Shown here piece after piece: positions 1 through 10,935 of a stretch of DNA of 64,000 bases. How positions within the stretch are numbered: the stretch's first letter is position 1; the number at the start of each line of letters is the position of its first letter. A model generated the notes under the pieces. It did not search any database. It had not been told where the DNA came from and saw nothing but the letters and a program-made list of their open reading frames with translations. Source of the DNA: Sphagnum magellanicum (taxonomy: Eukaryota; Streptophyta; Sphagnopsida; Sphagnales; Sphagnaceae); assembly GCA_021904315.1 (NCBI GenBank), contig CM038918.1:5223349-5287348 (forward strand). Direction: 5' to 3'. Both the position numbers and the translations under genes were made by a program.

Positions 1-1772
1 GACAAAATGTCGATTATTTAATTGTGTTATTTATTATTTTTTCCATGATTTGTTGATGTTCTCATAATGAATATTTCATTTTTTATTTTACTTTTAAGTT
101 TGATATCTTTTATTTATCAAAAGTTGCATGATGGATAATTCTTAGGAAATATAATTTTCATTATTATCTCATTCATTAGGACAAAATTTGATAAAACATT
201 TGCCAACAATTTAATCTGAAACTATACAAATAAAAATCTATTAAAATAAGCCCTCATATATGTGTTAAATGGGTTTTTGTTAAAAAATATTGTATAATGA
301 TTTTATTTTTTATTGTGCTTTCAAGATTGAAATTTGTTGATTTGTATTAAAAATCAGAATTATAAATAAATAAATACATGAAAGAACATATGGATATAGA
401 ATGTGACTTATTAATTTAAAATACACCAAAACATGTTTTGTTTTGTATCAAATCAAATCTTGAGATTTAATTTTTTTTAATGATTTGTAATCATGGATTT
501 CAATAATAATGTTTCAAATCATATGTAATATATGATCGAATAAGCTATTAAACTTTGAATTGTAGTTGTTCAATGAAAAGATTAACCACAAATGCACTTG
601 ATTTGTGAATGATGGATTCTGAAATAATAAAACACACACAAAAGGTGTTTGCCTTTACTTTGGTCTTTACCTCTTGTTTCTTTTTCTTTCACTTTCTTGG
701 GTGCTTTCATTTTATAAAGTTTGGCAAGGTTTCATCATCTCACGGTTTTCAAACCCTTTGTGTAATATATAATGAAGATTGTAGGTTGAAAAACTTGTGA
801 ATTATGATTAACATGCAATTGATTTAACTAAAATATTAACATATTGAGGAATGTAAAATTTGAAATCAAGAAGAAGACTTTGAAAAATATTCAATTGCAT
901 TTCTTGCAGTCAATTTGGAAGCATTTCATCAGTTTTTTTTTAGGTCATTTGCTATGCTTTCCTATTTTCTTCTTGTAAAGTTTTTGTGGCAAGGAATCAT
1001 TCATCCTCATATGCATTTAATTTAATTAATAACACACATTGAAAAAAAATCACAACTTTTATAGGATGTTGAAAACACACATAATTTAGTGGATTCATCA
1101 TACTTAGGCTCCACATTGCTAATGACATTCAACTACATGGTTATGTGTTTGGGGAATGGAAATGTGTTTTTATTGTTTAAATTGTTGTGGAAATGTGATT
1201 ACATTTTTGGGACAATGTAAATAAATTGTTTTAGGTTGAGTCCAAATGTTATATCGGTTGAATATATTATTGTAAAAAGCCCACAAGATGAACCATTTGG
1301 TTATTGCATGACATTTGCATATGTATATAACAAATATTCAACATTAATTATTTTAGTTAATAATTGTATAGTATCATTTAGTAATTTTTTTTGTTTTCAG
1401 TGTGTTTGAATCATATATTGTGCAATGTAAATATGGTGTGGTTGCGTGTATCTAGACTAAGATCCAATGGTTATTATTTATGGAAGGTATGTTGTAGACA
1501 TTTGGATAAATATTTATATACGATTCCTATAATTAGGTATGTGTGTTGTTGGTATCCTAACATTTTTAGTTTTTGAACTTATAACAATTTGCATTGCTAT
1601 TGCCATATGTTGGTCATTCAACCATTCGTAGGGATTTAGGAAGACATTCTCATCATTTATGGTTAATGGGAAATATTTATGCCAATAGTAGATAACATCA
1701 TCATTAATTATGTTGTTGTTTTAATTTTCTTTTATCATGATTTCTTTTTTGTTGTTGGATTTCAATGTGTAT
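1..1772. other. AT-rich intergenic DNA, no gene seen
   Basis: Very AT-rich sequence with only short chance open frames (about 60 codons). None shows a recognisable motif or plausible splice structure. No RNA gene or intact repeat was recognised. Confidence 0.6.
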
Positions 1773-2618
1773 TGACGCGTTCCCAAGCTCCTTGATAGAT
1801 TCAAATTGTGAATCTGAAATGAAACAACGAAATAGTAAAAAGTTGAAGCACGCTCCCTCGTTCGCAACACTTTGAGGGGGGTAGAGGGGCATGTTGGAGC
1901 TCCGGGATGGGACTAGGAAGAATGACAAACATTTAATCACTCACATAAATCTGCACAAAATCAAACAACAAGTTGTTAGTGCATAGTTGGAGCACTTTTG
2001 GTGTTAACACGAGCCATGGGCAAACTCGGACTCACAAGATTACCCACGACCCGGACTTGATGGAAACCACCACCTTCCCCCTTATAGTATACTATGTGTT
2101 TCTCCATGAGGCCCATATCCAAATGACATTTTGTCATTTGCCAAAATTGGGGTTCCCGCAACTTTAGGGCCCCATAACTTCGCATGCAAACTTTCAATTG
2201 AGATGAGGTCTAAAGCAAAGTTGTAACCCTTGTCAAGAGTTTTCCAACAGTATGACGCACGTCACTTATACACAATGAAATCAAGTCAATTCCCGACCCT
2301 TCTTTTGGCCATTACTTATGTTTCAAATGTTTAAATGGGTCATACAAGCTCATTTTAAACATCTACGTTTTAAGAGTTTTTCAATGATATAAAGAACTTT
2401 TCAAATCATTGAATTTGACCCGTGCAATTGCCCTCTAAAAATTTGGGAATCCACCAAAATTCCATTTTCCTTGGGTTGTCTTAGGAGTTTGAAGGTTCAT
2501 TCCCTCAGACTTTCCTACATTATCGAGGGCATGCGGTGTGACTCCCAAGTTTCCCTTTTGGCCCGCAACCTTACAAGCCCTTTGCCTTGGTTGCGAGCCC
2601 AAGGCTAGGGTTACGACA
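1773..2618 (-). mobile_element. Diverged solo LTR of the resident chromovirus family
   Basis: The stretch starts TGACGCG and ends GGGTTACGACA, the same borders as the LTRs at 3982-4812 and 10100-10930. It shares collinear blocks with them (the start, a gggactaggaag block, the caccaccttccccc block, the gacccttcttttg block and the end) but has many substitutions. Flanking pentamers are TGTAT (1768-1772) and TGTAG (2619-2623), consistent with a worn 5-bp target duplication. No internal retrotransposon sequence adjoins, so it is a solo LTR left by recombination. Strand follows the coding direction of the complete copy. It is the oldest of the four insertions of this family seen here. Confidence 0.8.
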
Positions 2619-2880
2619 TGTAGTGTTTATGTTTTTATTTAGTTATATCATGTTTTGAAGTATTTGTTATCTATCTATTGATCTTTTTTGAATTCAATTG
2701 TGTTTATGTTTTATATTGTGATATTTTGTAGGATTATTAATCTGTTTATTGAATGTAAACATGATAACATTACATATACGTTGTGCATATTAAATCGGAC
2801 ATTATCGAGTGGTTAGTAAAGGTCTATGATCAAATGGTCAAATGTTTGTTCTTGTGTTTTGAAGTCGATGAAACCAAAAG
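2619..2880. other. Intergenic, nothing recognised
   Basis: AT-rich spacer between the diverged solo LTR and the helicase remnant. No gene or repeat was recognised. Confidence 0.5.
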
Positions 2881-3914
2881 CTAGGGCCAATGGTAGTTGA
2901 TATCTATTAATTGTGAAATTATTGGATTTTGATATGTGTTTAATTCTGATATGTGGACTCCGTTGACAATTCCTATATTTGGATACAAATTTTTTGTTAT
3001 AATTACTTTCATTCCTTTGTAGATTTTAAGGAAAGGTGTTAAATATTGAATTTTACTTATGGATAATGTATGTCTTATATTGTATTTGATGTCCTTTCGT
3101 ATTGGCCTTTTTTTGTATGTGTCAGTTGTAATGACACTATAACATTTTTGTTTTAACATTTTCAAATGGATATATATCATCTAATGGTTTTTGACATTTT
3201 ATAATTCATTGCAAGGTATTACGAAGGTTGTTGCCTTCCATGGATCATCAATTCAATTGAAATTTAAATTAAATAGAAAATGTGTCACTAATAAGTTAAT
3301 TTTTGATTTCATAAAATTTTCAATTCTTAAGTTCTTTAGAAGTTTAGCATATGATATGTTTTCATTTTGTCACATTTGTTTTGTGAATATGATGTTGTTC
3401 AAACAAATGTTTTTTCTAAAGGTTTTTTCTATGACCTTTTTTGAGTTGATTTTCTAAAAGAAAAAATTAGTTGGATATTTGTTGAATATAGTGGTGTGTC
3501 ATTTGTTGGTGGAAATTGCAAAAAAATCCCACGAACATTATGTTGATCCTCCAAATGATAAAATGTTATATTTTAATTTATGTAGTTTTAGATGCAACAT
3601 GGCAAGTAAGGTACAACCTACCATTGATCTTTCATTAATTATAATTAATTAAATATATGGCCATATGTCTATTATTGAGGTTGGTTTATTACATTGGCAT
3701 GTTTGTCAAATAATAGTCCTAATAAAACATGGATTAGTGTTATGTTTATCAATAAGGTTGCATTTGATGTATATGCCGCAATTTTTAGTTTCTGTTTATT
3801 TCTTGTAGTTAGAGAATAATTTTGGACCACTTTGATTATATGAGTTTTTCCAATGTCCATGGCTCCTCCAATGTATTGTAATAATTGTTTATTTGTTTTC
3901 AATGGAAATTTCAA
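2881..3914 (-). pseudogene. Decayed PIF1-like (Helitron-type) helicase
   Basis: Three minus-strand pieces line up in the order expected of a PIF1/Helitron superfamily-1 helicase. At 3672-3914 there is the Walker A region, YIGGAMDIGKTHIIK, where the family has GGAGGTGKTHV, followed by KIAAYTSNATLLI and an IH-LLGL block. At about 3490-3560 there is a FLQFPPTNDTPLY block (family GDFxQLPP). At 2881-3180 there is a GMKVIITKNLYPNIGIVNG block, matching the family's C-terminal GMxVxLTxNxxxxxGLVNG motif. The pieces lie in different frames with stops between them, so no functional protein can be made. The Walker A glycines are altered. The N-terminal side runs toward the chromovirus inserted at 3982, which may have split it. 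Family is fairly sure; whether it came from a Helitron or another PIF1-bearing element is not decidable here. Confidence 0.75.
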
Positions 3915-3981
3915 ATGAAATAATTTATAGATTATTCAGTTGATATTTTTCTTTCATCATTTTTTAATCGACAATGTCGGA

Positions 3982-4812
3982 TGACGCGCTCCCAAGTCAC
4001 GGGGTGAAACACACTTGAGGGTTTCACAAAGTCAAGTTGCGGAAAGTTGAACTTGGTAGCACGCTCCCGGCTTCCAACTCTAGAAAGGGGTAGAGGGTCG
4101 AGTTGGGAGCCCCGGGATTAGACTAGGAAGAGGGACTAGCTTAGCTTGTGTGATTCTGCATCCAAAAACCAACCCCACGAGGTTAGTTTAGCATTCGGGA
4201 CACCCTTTGGTGTTGGGACTTGCCACGGGCACTTGGACACACAAGACTCACCACGGCCCGGACTCGGGGGAAGCCACCACCTTCCCCCATATAGTATTCT
4301 CTGCAGCTCGCCACCGAGGCTACATCCAAATGGCACAAATTCCCGGGACTCCCAAGTTGGAGTCCCGAAATTGTCCCGAAATCGTCCCGGTTGGAGTCCC
4401 GGGACTTTGGGAGGTCATATCTTCTCGCCCTGACCTCCGATCGCGACGAGGTCTAAAGAAACGTTGTAGCGCTCGTCGAGATCTTTCCAACGCCATGTCG
4501 CACGCTCAAATCGGACGTCGGGAAGAGGTCGATTCCCGACTTTTAGTGGTCGGGAGTCAAACTGCCAATTTGACTCCCGGCCCTTCTTTTGCCCATAACT
4601 TAGGCTGCAGATGTTCGAATTGCCAATGCGAGGGCATTTTCGATATCTACGTTTCAAGACCTTTCCAATGTCACCAAGAACACCCCAATGCGAGGTGTTT
4701 TGCCCCTTGCTGTCGAGCTCTGAACATTCGGGAGTCCCGGAAGACTCCCAACCTCCCACTTTTCCAAGTGTTGGGCTTCACCCCCACACTTGGCCAAAGT
4801 GGGGTTGCGACA
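3982..4812 (-). repeat. 3' LTR of the chromovirus (element sense)
   Basis: The downstream LTR in element sense, 831 bp, preceded by the polypurine tract and flanked on the outside by TCGGA. The long plus-strand frame that runs through it is a frame of the repeat. The same frame recurs in the other LTR, so it is not a separate gene. Confidence 0.93.
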
Positions 4813-4825
4813 CTCTCCCCCACTA
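4813..4825 (-). promoter_or_regulatory. Polypurine tract of the chromovirus
   Basis: Read on the minus strand, TAGTGGGGGAGAG abuts the 3' LTR start TGTCGC. This is the expected plus-strand primer site. A near copy lies upstream at about 5568-5578, at the end of pol. Confidence 0.8.
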
Positions 4826-5598
4826 GAAGAAAGAGGTCAATGTCCTCATTGACACTTAGCATTTTCCTTCGCACAATTGCAATTGCTTCATTTTTGGATC
4901 CTTGGCCATTTGCCGACTCTTTGCGGCTTGGACCTTGTCTCAAGCTAACTTAGGCGTCCCCAAGATTCCAACACTTTCTTGACAAGTCCAAGAGGGTCTT
5001 GTGGAAAACCCTCTTCCCATGCTTCGTCAAAAGACTAAACTAGCCTAATTGACGAAGCCCTCATTTGGGAGGATTTTTCCCCATTTCTTCCCCTCATGAG
5101 GACTTAAGTCAAGTCTACTCTTGACCTAAGCTATTTGACATGACTCCTTTTCTTATCTCGCGCCTTGGTCACAACAACCAAGCCTTAACTAAAAGGTTTG
5201 CTTATCAAGGTACGAGAAGCAACACTTGGGCTTGCCAAACCCAAGTCCCAAACTACACTTAAAGTATGTGAGCGGGGTCATGACTCCCCGCGTTGGCCAC
5301 ACTACCAACCAACCCTTCGGGATGCACCTCAAGGCATGTGCATGTCCCCGCAAGCTCACCTTGCTTGCCTCTTCTCTCGGGGCCAAGTTTCCTCAACCCC
5401 AAGGAGGAGTCCGATTTTGATTTGGGCCTACGCGGAATAGTTCCATTCGTCCCATGCCACTTTACAACTCTATTTGCCTTACCCAAATTTCTCATGATAC
5501 AATCTCTTGGAAGTTTTAATGCCTTTATTCCACTTGCAACTTGATGTGGTACATTTTATGTGAGATTCTCCCCCACTAAAAGAAAGGTGATGTCCTCA
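4826..5598 (-). other. Long 3' untranslated region of the chromovirus
   Basis: About 770 bases between the pol stop and the polypurine tract without a plausible coding frame in element sense. Its two ends carry an imperfect direct repeat of about 40 bp (4814-4855 and 5568-5605) that contains the polypurine tract. Confidence 0.6.
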
Positions 5599-8500
5599 TC
5601 ACACTCTACGTCTTTTCTTCTTTGCCGGTCTAGTGTGGAACTCTTCTATGGCTTCTTGGGCATGTTCCATGTCGGATTCATTCACCCAAGAAGCTTCTAT
5701 CGGATGGTATCCTTTCCACTTAACTAGGTATTCCCGCTCTCGACCTCTAAGTTGCCTTGATTTGAGCACGGCCTCCACCTCAAACTCTGGTTCATTATGA
5801 ACCAAGTCCGGTGGGGGCCTTGAGGTGTGCTCTCGATTAGGCCTTGAGGCATCACGAGCGACCGGCTTCAATAAAGAAACATGAAATGTGGGATGAACTC
5901 TAAGATTTTCCGGTAGTTCTAACTTATAAGTGTCGGAAAGTTTCTTTTCCAACACTTTGAATGGACCCGCATATGGGCCCAAAAACTTATGACTTAAACC
6001 TTCTGGCAACCGGAAGTTCTTGATGTTCAACCACACCTCGTCTCCCACTTGGAATTTCACCTCTCGTCGGGACTTGTCCGCAAAATCCTTGTACCTTTTG
6101 TGCGCCTTCTCCAAGTTGGTTTTTGCCAACTCCCAAAGGCGCCGCCTCTCTTCATCAAGTTGTGTGACCATTGGCACTTCCTCACTTGCATCACTTGGAG
6201 TTTGTCCTTGTGATGCCCAAGTCATGGGCACAATTGGTGACTTCCCCGTCACCATTTGAAATGGGGTGGACCCGGTTGCGGAATGTGCCGAGTTATTGTA
6301 ACAAAACTCGGCTAACTCCAAATGGTCCACCCAATCTTGTTGATCCGCCCCCACATAATTCCTTAGGAATTGTTGGATCACCAAGTTGACCCTTTCGGTT
6401 TGGCCATCTGTTTGGGGGCGGAACGAAGTGCTCATCTTGAGTTCCGACCCCATTCGCTTCCACAAGGCCCGCCAAAACTTACTTGTAAACTTCGGGTCTC
6501 GATCCGACACTATGTCTTTGGGAAGACCATGATGCTTGAAAATGTGGGAGAAGAACAACCTTCCCGTCTCTTGGGCCGTGGCTTCATCTTTTGTGGGGAT
6601 GAAGTGTGCCATCTTGCTAAAGCGATCCACCACAACCATGATGGCATCAAACCCTTTTGAAGGGGGCAAACTTACCATGAAGTCCATTGACACACTTTCC
6701 CACGGCCCTTGAGGAATTGGCAAAGGTTGCAACAAACCCGCTTGCTTCTTGTTGAGGGTGCGGTTTTGTTGACAAGTTAAACAAGTCTTCACATACTCCT
6801 CCGCATCAAGCTTCAAGTTGGGCCAATAGTAGGACTTCTTTAGGAATGTTGTGGTGCGCTTTGCACCACCATGGCCCGCAAGCGGTCCATCATGACATTC
6901 CTTCAAAAGTGTGTCCCTAATTTTCCCTTCCGGCACATAAAGTCTATTTTGCTTGTACCACAGCAATCCATTTCTCAAATGGAAGTGGGACTTGGCTCCA
7001 TTTTGGAAGCTTTGCCTCGTCTCCTTGGCAAAAGCATCCTGGCGGTTTGCTAACCTTACTTCCTTTTGAAGTTCCGACTTTCCCACATACACCACTCTAA
7101 GTTGGTGTTTTCGGCTCAAGGCATCCGGGACTATGTTTTCCTTTCCCGGCTTGTGCCGGATGTCCACATTGAACAAGGCCAATGTGTCTTGCCACCTTTG
7201 TTGTTTTGATGACAACTTGGGTTGAGTCGCGAAGTACTTCAAGGTCACATTGTCGGTCCACACCACCACATCTTTGGATCCTATGTAATGGCCCCAAGTC
7301 TTGAAACAATGTATGACCGCCCACATTTCCTTCTCGTGTGTTGGCCACCTTCTCTCCGTCTCACTCAACTTCTTGCTTTCAAAGGCCACCGGCCTTCCAT
7401 CTTGCACCAAGACACCCCCAATTGCAAAGTCGGAGGCGTCGGAATGGATTTCAAAGTCCTTGTCAAAGTCGGGCAACTTCAACACCGGCGCCTTCACCAA
7501 AATGCCCTTCAATGCTTCAAAGGCTTCGTCGCATGCTTCATCCCAATCATAGGTGACGGCGGACTTCTTCAAGAGGTTTGTCAAAGGGGCTCCCACTTTC
7601 GCAAAGTTCTTGATGAACTTGCGATAGTAGGATGCCAATCCTAAAAAGGATCTCAAGGCGGGAACCGACTTGGGCGGCTCCCAATCCAAAATTGCCTTGA
7701 CCTTGTGATCATCCATCACCAAGCCCTCTTGAGTTATCCTATGCCCCAAAAAGTCAACCTCCGTCACCCCAAATTCGCACTTCTCGAGCTTCGCATACAA
7801 CTTGTTTTCTCGTAGCTTTTGGAACACCTTGCGAAGGTGCTCCGCATGCTCCTCCATGGAGCTACTATAAATCAAAATGTCGTCTATGTAGACGACCACA
7901 AAATCATCAAGCCATTCTCGGAAAATGTCATTCATGAGAGTGCAAAATGTTGCGGGTGCATTGGTGAGCCCAAAGGGCATCACCAAGAACTCATATGACC
8001 CATACCTTGTGCGACAAGCGATCTTTTCTTCGTCCCCTTCTTTGATCCTTATTTGGTAATACCCCGAACGTAGATCAATTCTACTAAAAACCTTGGCTCC
8101 CGAGAGACGATCAAATAGATCATCGATGCGAGGTAAAGGATACCGATTTTTCACCGTTGCCTTGTTGAGTGCTCTATAATCAACACACATCCTCAAAGTC
8201 CCATCCTTCTTGTGAACAAAAAGGACGGGTGCCCCATATGGTGACTTACTTGGTTTGATGTAACCTTTGGCGAGGAGTTCTTCGAGTTGAACCTTTAACT
8301 CTTTCAACTCCTCATGGCTCATTCGGTATGGGGCCTTGGCGGGAGGTTCCACTCCCGGCATCACTTCAATCGCATGATCAACACGTCTTCTCGGGGGCAA
8401 CTCTTCGGGCAACTCTTCGGGCATCACATCCGGGAACTCTTCCAAAACTCGCCTTATGCACTTGGCGGAAGTCACCAACTTGGTGGCTTCCTTGGGCTCA

Positions 8501-9651
8501 TACTCATCCAACACCCGCATGACACACATCATGCCAAAACCTCCCACGCATTCTCTTTCCCAAGCTTTTCCCACCATGAAGTGGATGGTTGGCCCACCCA
8601 CACAAGGCAACTCATGCGCCTTCACCTTGACAATCCCACTTTTAGATGGGATCCTCACTAATCTATTGTGCCCTTCTATGAGCACATTGTTTTGGGTGAT
8701 GAACTCCATTCCCAAAACACAATCCACCTTTCCTCTCCAATTCCCCAATTGGAGAGGCATTCCCTTTGCTTGTAAAGTAGTTGGATGGGGAACCCCATCC
8801 GCGAAGTGCACCTCAATGGGTGCCTTGAGCTCCTCCAAGTGGAGCTCCATCCTTTCGGCGCTTTCTCGAGTCATGAAGTTGTGAGAAGCCCCTGTGTCCA
8901 AAAGACATAAAATTTCCCGCTTAGAAATCTTCCCTTTCAAGAAGATAAGTCGGTTGCATTCCTTTTGGGCTAAAGTGGCATTGAGAGCAAGTACCTTGGA
9001 GCTCCCAACACCCGATTTGGACTTGGGGCAATCTTTGGAGTAGTGCCCCACTTCATTGCAATTGAAGCATGCCCCCTTGGGCTTTGCTCCAAAATCTCCC
9101 TTGGGTTGGCTCCCTTTTGAAGGAGCCCCCTTCTTCACGAAACTTCCTTTAGGTTTGAACCCCGAGCCTTGAAATGTTTTGGGCTTGTCCTTGGTGGGGC
9201 TACCTTGCCCCCGGTTCCATTCCCCCTCATGCCTTGGTTTCTTGTGAAGGAACTTGTTGTCCTTCTTGAACCCGGCTTTGTCATTCCGTCCCACATCCGA
9301 GAAGTTCTCCACTTTCGTGATGGCCTCGGACAATGAGGCGGGCCAACTCTCCTCAAGCTTTCGCTTGGCCCAAGTTGGAAGCCCCATCACAAATTGGCAC
9401 ACACGGTCCATCTCGTGCATGTGTCGAACCTCCAACATGAGTTCGGAATAAGCCCTCACATATTGCCTCAAGTTCTCATTTGTGGCATTCACAAGGTCAC
9501 GGAGTTTGCACCTAGAAATGTAGTCGGAGTTCCTCGGTATGAATTCGGCCTCAATGCGATCCTTGAAAAACTCCCACGTATAGCCATGGCTCTTGCCCTC
9601 GTCTTGCCTCACCGTCCGCCACCAAGTGGCGGCATAGCCCTTCAAGTAAGA
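5599..9651 (-). CDS. gag C-terminus plus pol polyprotein of the chromovirus
   Basis: An open frame of about 1,350 codons, continuous with gag after the TAA. It has no ATG of its own near the start (the first usable codon is TTG). Counting from that TTG, it has the end of the gag domain, a CCHC zinc knuckle (about 193-206, [14 protein letters not shown]), aspartic protease (LLDTGAS at 248-254) and reverse transcriptase with YIDD at 586-589. RNase H follows (about 731-846, DAS and TDN), then integrase with an HHCC-like zinc finger (H918/H925, C955/C958) and DDE residues D988, D1048 and E1084. The GPY/F-type region and a C-terminal chromodomain (about 1290-1340, YLVKWKGY) come last, then a basic tail. 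All catalytic motifs look intact. In chromoviruses the chromodomain guides integration to marked chromatin. The stop TGA lies at 5599-5601. Confidence 0.93.
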   Translation of the reverse strand, partial: SYLKGYAATWWRTVRQDEGKSHGYTWEFFKDRIEAEFIPRNSDYISRCKLRDLVNATNENLRQYVRAYSELMLEVRHMHEMDRVCQFVMGLPTWAKRKLEESWPASLSEAITKVENFSDVGRNDKAGFKKDNKFLHKKPRHEGEWNRGQGSPTKDKPKTFQGSGFKPKGSFVKKGAPSKGSQPKGDFGAKPKGACFNCNEVGHYSKDCPKSKSGVGSSKVLALNATLAQKECNRLIFLKGKISKREILCLLDTGASHNFMTRESAERMELHLEELKAPIEVHFADGVPHPTTLQAKGMPLQLGNWRGKVDCVLGMEFITQNNVLIEGHNRLVRIPSKSGIVKVKAHELPCVGGPTIHFMVGKAWERECVGGFGMMCVMRVLDEYEPKEATKLVTSAKCIRRVLEEFPDVMPEELPEELPPRRRVDHAIEVMPGVEPPAKAPYRMSHEELKELKVQLEELLAKGYIKPSKSPYGAPVLFVHKKDGTLRMCVDYRALNKATVKNRYPLPRIDDLFDRLSGAKVFSRIDLRSGYYQIRIKEGDEEKIACRTRYGSYEFLVMPFGLTNAPATFCTLMNDIFREWLDDFVVVYIDDILIYSSSMEEHAEHLRKVFQKLRENKLYAKLEKCEFGVTEVDFLGHRITQEGLVMDDHKVKAILDWEPPKSVPALRSFLGLASYYRKFIKNFAKVGAPLTNLLKKSAVTYDWDEACDEAFEALKGILVKAPVLKLPDFDKDFEIHSDASDFAIGGVLVQDGRPVAFESKKLSETERRWPTHEKEMWAVIHCFKTWGHYIGSKDVVVWTDNVTLKYFATQPKLSSKQQRWQDTLALFNVDIRHKPGKENIVPDALSRKHQLRVVYVGKSELQKEVRLANRQDAFAKETRQSFQNGAKSHFHLRNGLLWYKQNRLYVPEGKIRDTLLKECHDGPLAGHGGAKRTTTFLKKSYYWPNLKLDAEEYVKTCLTCQQNRTLNKKQAGLLQPLPIPQGPWESVSMDFMVSLPPSKGFDAIMVVVDRFSKMAHFIPTKDEATAQETGRLFFSHIFKHHGLPKDIVSDRDPKFTSKFWRALWKRMGSELKMSTSFRPQTDGQTERVNLVIQQFLRNYVGADQQDWVDHLELAEFCYNNSAHSATGSTPFQMVTGKSPIVPMTWASQGQTPSDASEEVPMVTQLDEERRRLWELAKTNLEKAHKRYKDFADKSRREVKFQVGDEVWLNIKNFRLPEGLSHKFLGPYAGPFKVLEKKLSDTYKLELPENLRVHPTFHVSLLKPVARDASRPNREHTSRPPPDLVHNEPEFEVEAVLKSRQLRGREREYLVKWKGYHPIEASWVNESDMEHAQEAIEEFHTRPAKKKRRRV

Positions 9652-10056
9652 TTAGGCAAGCTCCACGGCGGAATGTCGGCCAACCTTGGCGGCATGTATG
9701 TAATCCTCCATTTCGGCAAGCCAAGCATCCACAACTTTTCGGTCTCGGGCACCATCGAAGTTCCCGGGCTTGGCCGGTTGAAACCTTTCACCCTTGGAGG
9801 TTCTCGTTTTGAGGGCCGCCACCAACTCACCAAAGTCGGGCCTATTCATCTTGAGGAGGACTTCAAGTTGCTCCGGGGTGAATAGGACCGAGCTCCGTTG
9901 TTCCTCCTCACTTTGAAGCCCAACCTCGGGCTCATCTTGGTCCTCCCGGGAGTTTGGTTCCTCCTCCCCAATGGACTCTGGCGGGGCTACTAGGTTTTCG
10001 ACGGGTTCCTCGGGCCTAGTCTCGGAAGCTTGCTTACGGTTCTTCTTGGGAGCCAT
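9652..10056 (-). pseudogene. gag N-terminal part, cut by an in-frame stop
   Basis: Starts at ATG 10054-10056 (MAPKKNRKQ...), 43 bases inside the 5' LTR. It runs 134 codons to TAA at 9652-9654. The frame is open further upstream into the LTR, but that part overlaps the primer-binding site and is not expected to be translated. The N-terminus is charged and acidic, followed by a helical retrotransposon-gag segment (DFGELVAALK, DAWLAEMEDYIHAAK). The stop is followed in the same frame by [11 protein letters not shown], the normal continuation of a plant gypsy gag domain. The break is therefore a single nonsense codon rather than a gene boundary. Gag forms the particle; truncation here would remove the rest of gag and all of pol unless the stop is read through. 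Confidence 0.85.
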
Positions 10057-10085
10057 TCCAACCCAAGAAGTGAGCTTCACCACTT

Positions 10086-10097
10086 GCTCTGATATCA
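10086..10097 (-). promoter_or_regulatory. Primer-binding site (initiator tRNA-Met type)
   Basis: On the minus strand TGATATCAGAGC lies two bases inside the 5' LTR. It differs at one position from TGGTATCAGAGC, the common plant PBS complementary to the 3' end of initiator tRNA-Met. Position and sequence both fit reverse-transcription priming. Confidence 0.85.
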
Positions 10098-10099
10098 CG

Positions 10100-10930
10100 T
10101 GACGCGCTCCCAAGTCACGGGGTGAAACACACTTGAGGGTTTCACAAAGTCAAGTTGCGGAAAGTTGAACTTGGTAGCACGCTCCCGGCTTCCAACTCTA
10201 GAAAGGGGTAGAGGGTCGAGTTGGGAGCCCCGGGATTAGACTAGGAAGAGGGACTAGCTTAGCTTGTGTGATTCTACATCCAAAAACCAACCCCACGAGG
10301 TTAGTTTAGCATTCGGGACACCCTTTGGTGTTGGGACTTGCCACGGGCACTTGGACACACAAGACTCACCACGGCCCGGACTCGGGGGAAGCCACCACCT
10401 TCCCCCATATAGTATTCTCTGCAGCTCGCCACCGAGGCTACATCCAAATGGCACAAATTCCCGGGACTCCCAAGTTGGAGTCCCGAAATTGTCCCGAAAT
10501 CGTCTCGGTTGGAGTCCCGGGACTTTGGGAGGTCATATCTTCTCGCCCTGACCTCCGATCGCGACGAGGTCTGAAGAAACGTTGTAGCGCTCGTCGAGAT
10601 CTTTCCAACGCCATGTCGCACGCTCAAATCGGACGTCGGGAAGAGGTCGATTCCCGACTTTTAGTGGTCGGGAGTCAAACTGCCAATTTGACTCCCGGCC
10701 CTTCTTTTGCCCATAACTTAGGCTGCAGATGTTCGAATTGCCAATGCGAGGGCATTTTCGATATCTACGTTTCAAGACCTTTCCAATGTCACCAAGAACA
10801 CCCCAATGCGAGGTGTTTTGCCCCTTGCTGTCGAGCTCTGAACATTCGGGAGTCCCGGAAGACTCCCAACCTCCCACTTTTCCAAGTGTTGGGCTTCACC
10901 CCCACACTTGGCCAAAGTGGGGTTGCGACA
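10100..10930 (-). repeat. 5' LTR of the chromovirus (element sense)
   Basis: In element sense this is the upstream LTR. It begins TGTCGCAACC and ends GCGCGTCA next to the primer-binding site. It is 831 bp, the same length as its partner at 3982-4812, with three transitions between them. It should hold the promoter, but I could not place a TATA box with confidence. Confidence 0.93.
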
Positions 10931-10935
10931 TCGGA

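Larger units (their letters stand above)
3982..10930 (-). mobile_element. Complete young Ty3/gypsy chromovirus (LTR retrotransposon)
   Basis: A 6,949-bp element with two 831-bp LTRs (TG...CA on both strands), flanked by the 5-bp duplication TCGGA at 3977-3981 and 10931-10935. It carries a primer-binding site, gag, pol and a polypurine tract, all on the minus strand. The LTRs differ at only three positions that I can see (4149/10267 region, 4386/10504 region, 4455/10573 region), about 0.4%, so insertion was recent. Domain order is gag, zinc knuckle, protease, RT, RNase H, integrase, chromodomain, which defines the chromovirus lineage of Metaviridae. It sits beside a decayed helicase. One in-frame stop in gag (9652-9654) is the only coding break found. 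Clade within the chromoviruses is not assigned. Confidence 0.95.

Noticed and set aside
4207-4953. 248-codon plus-strand ORF
   Set aside because: It lies in the LTR and recurs with the same sequence in the other LTR (10325-11011). It is a frame of the repeat with no known domain.
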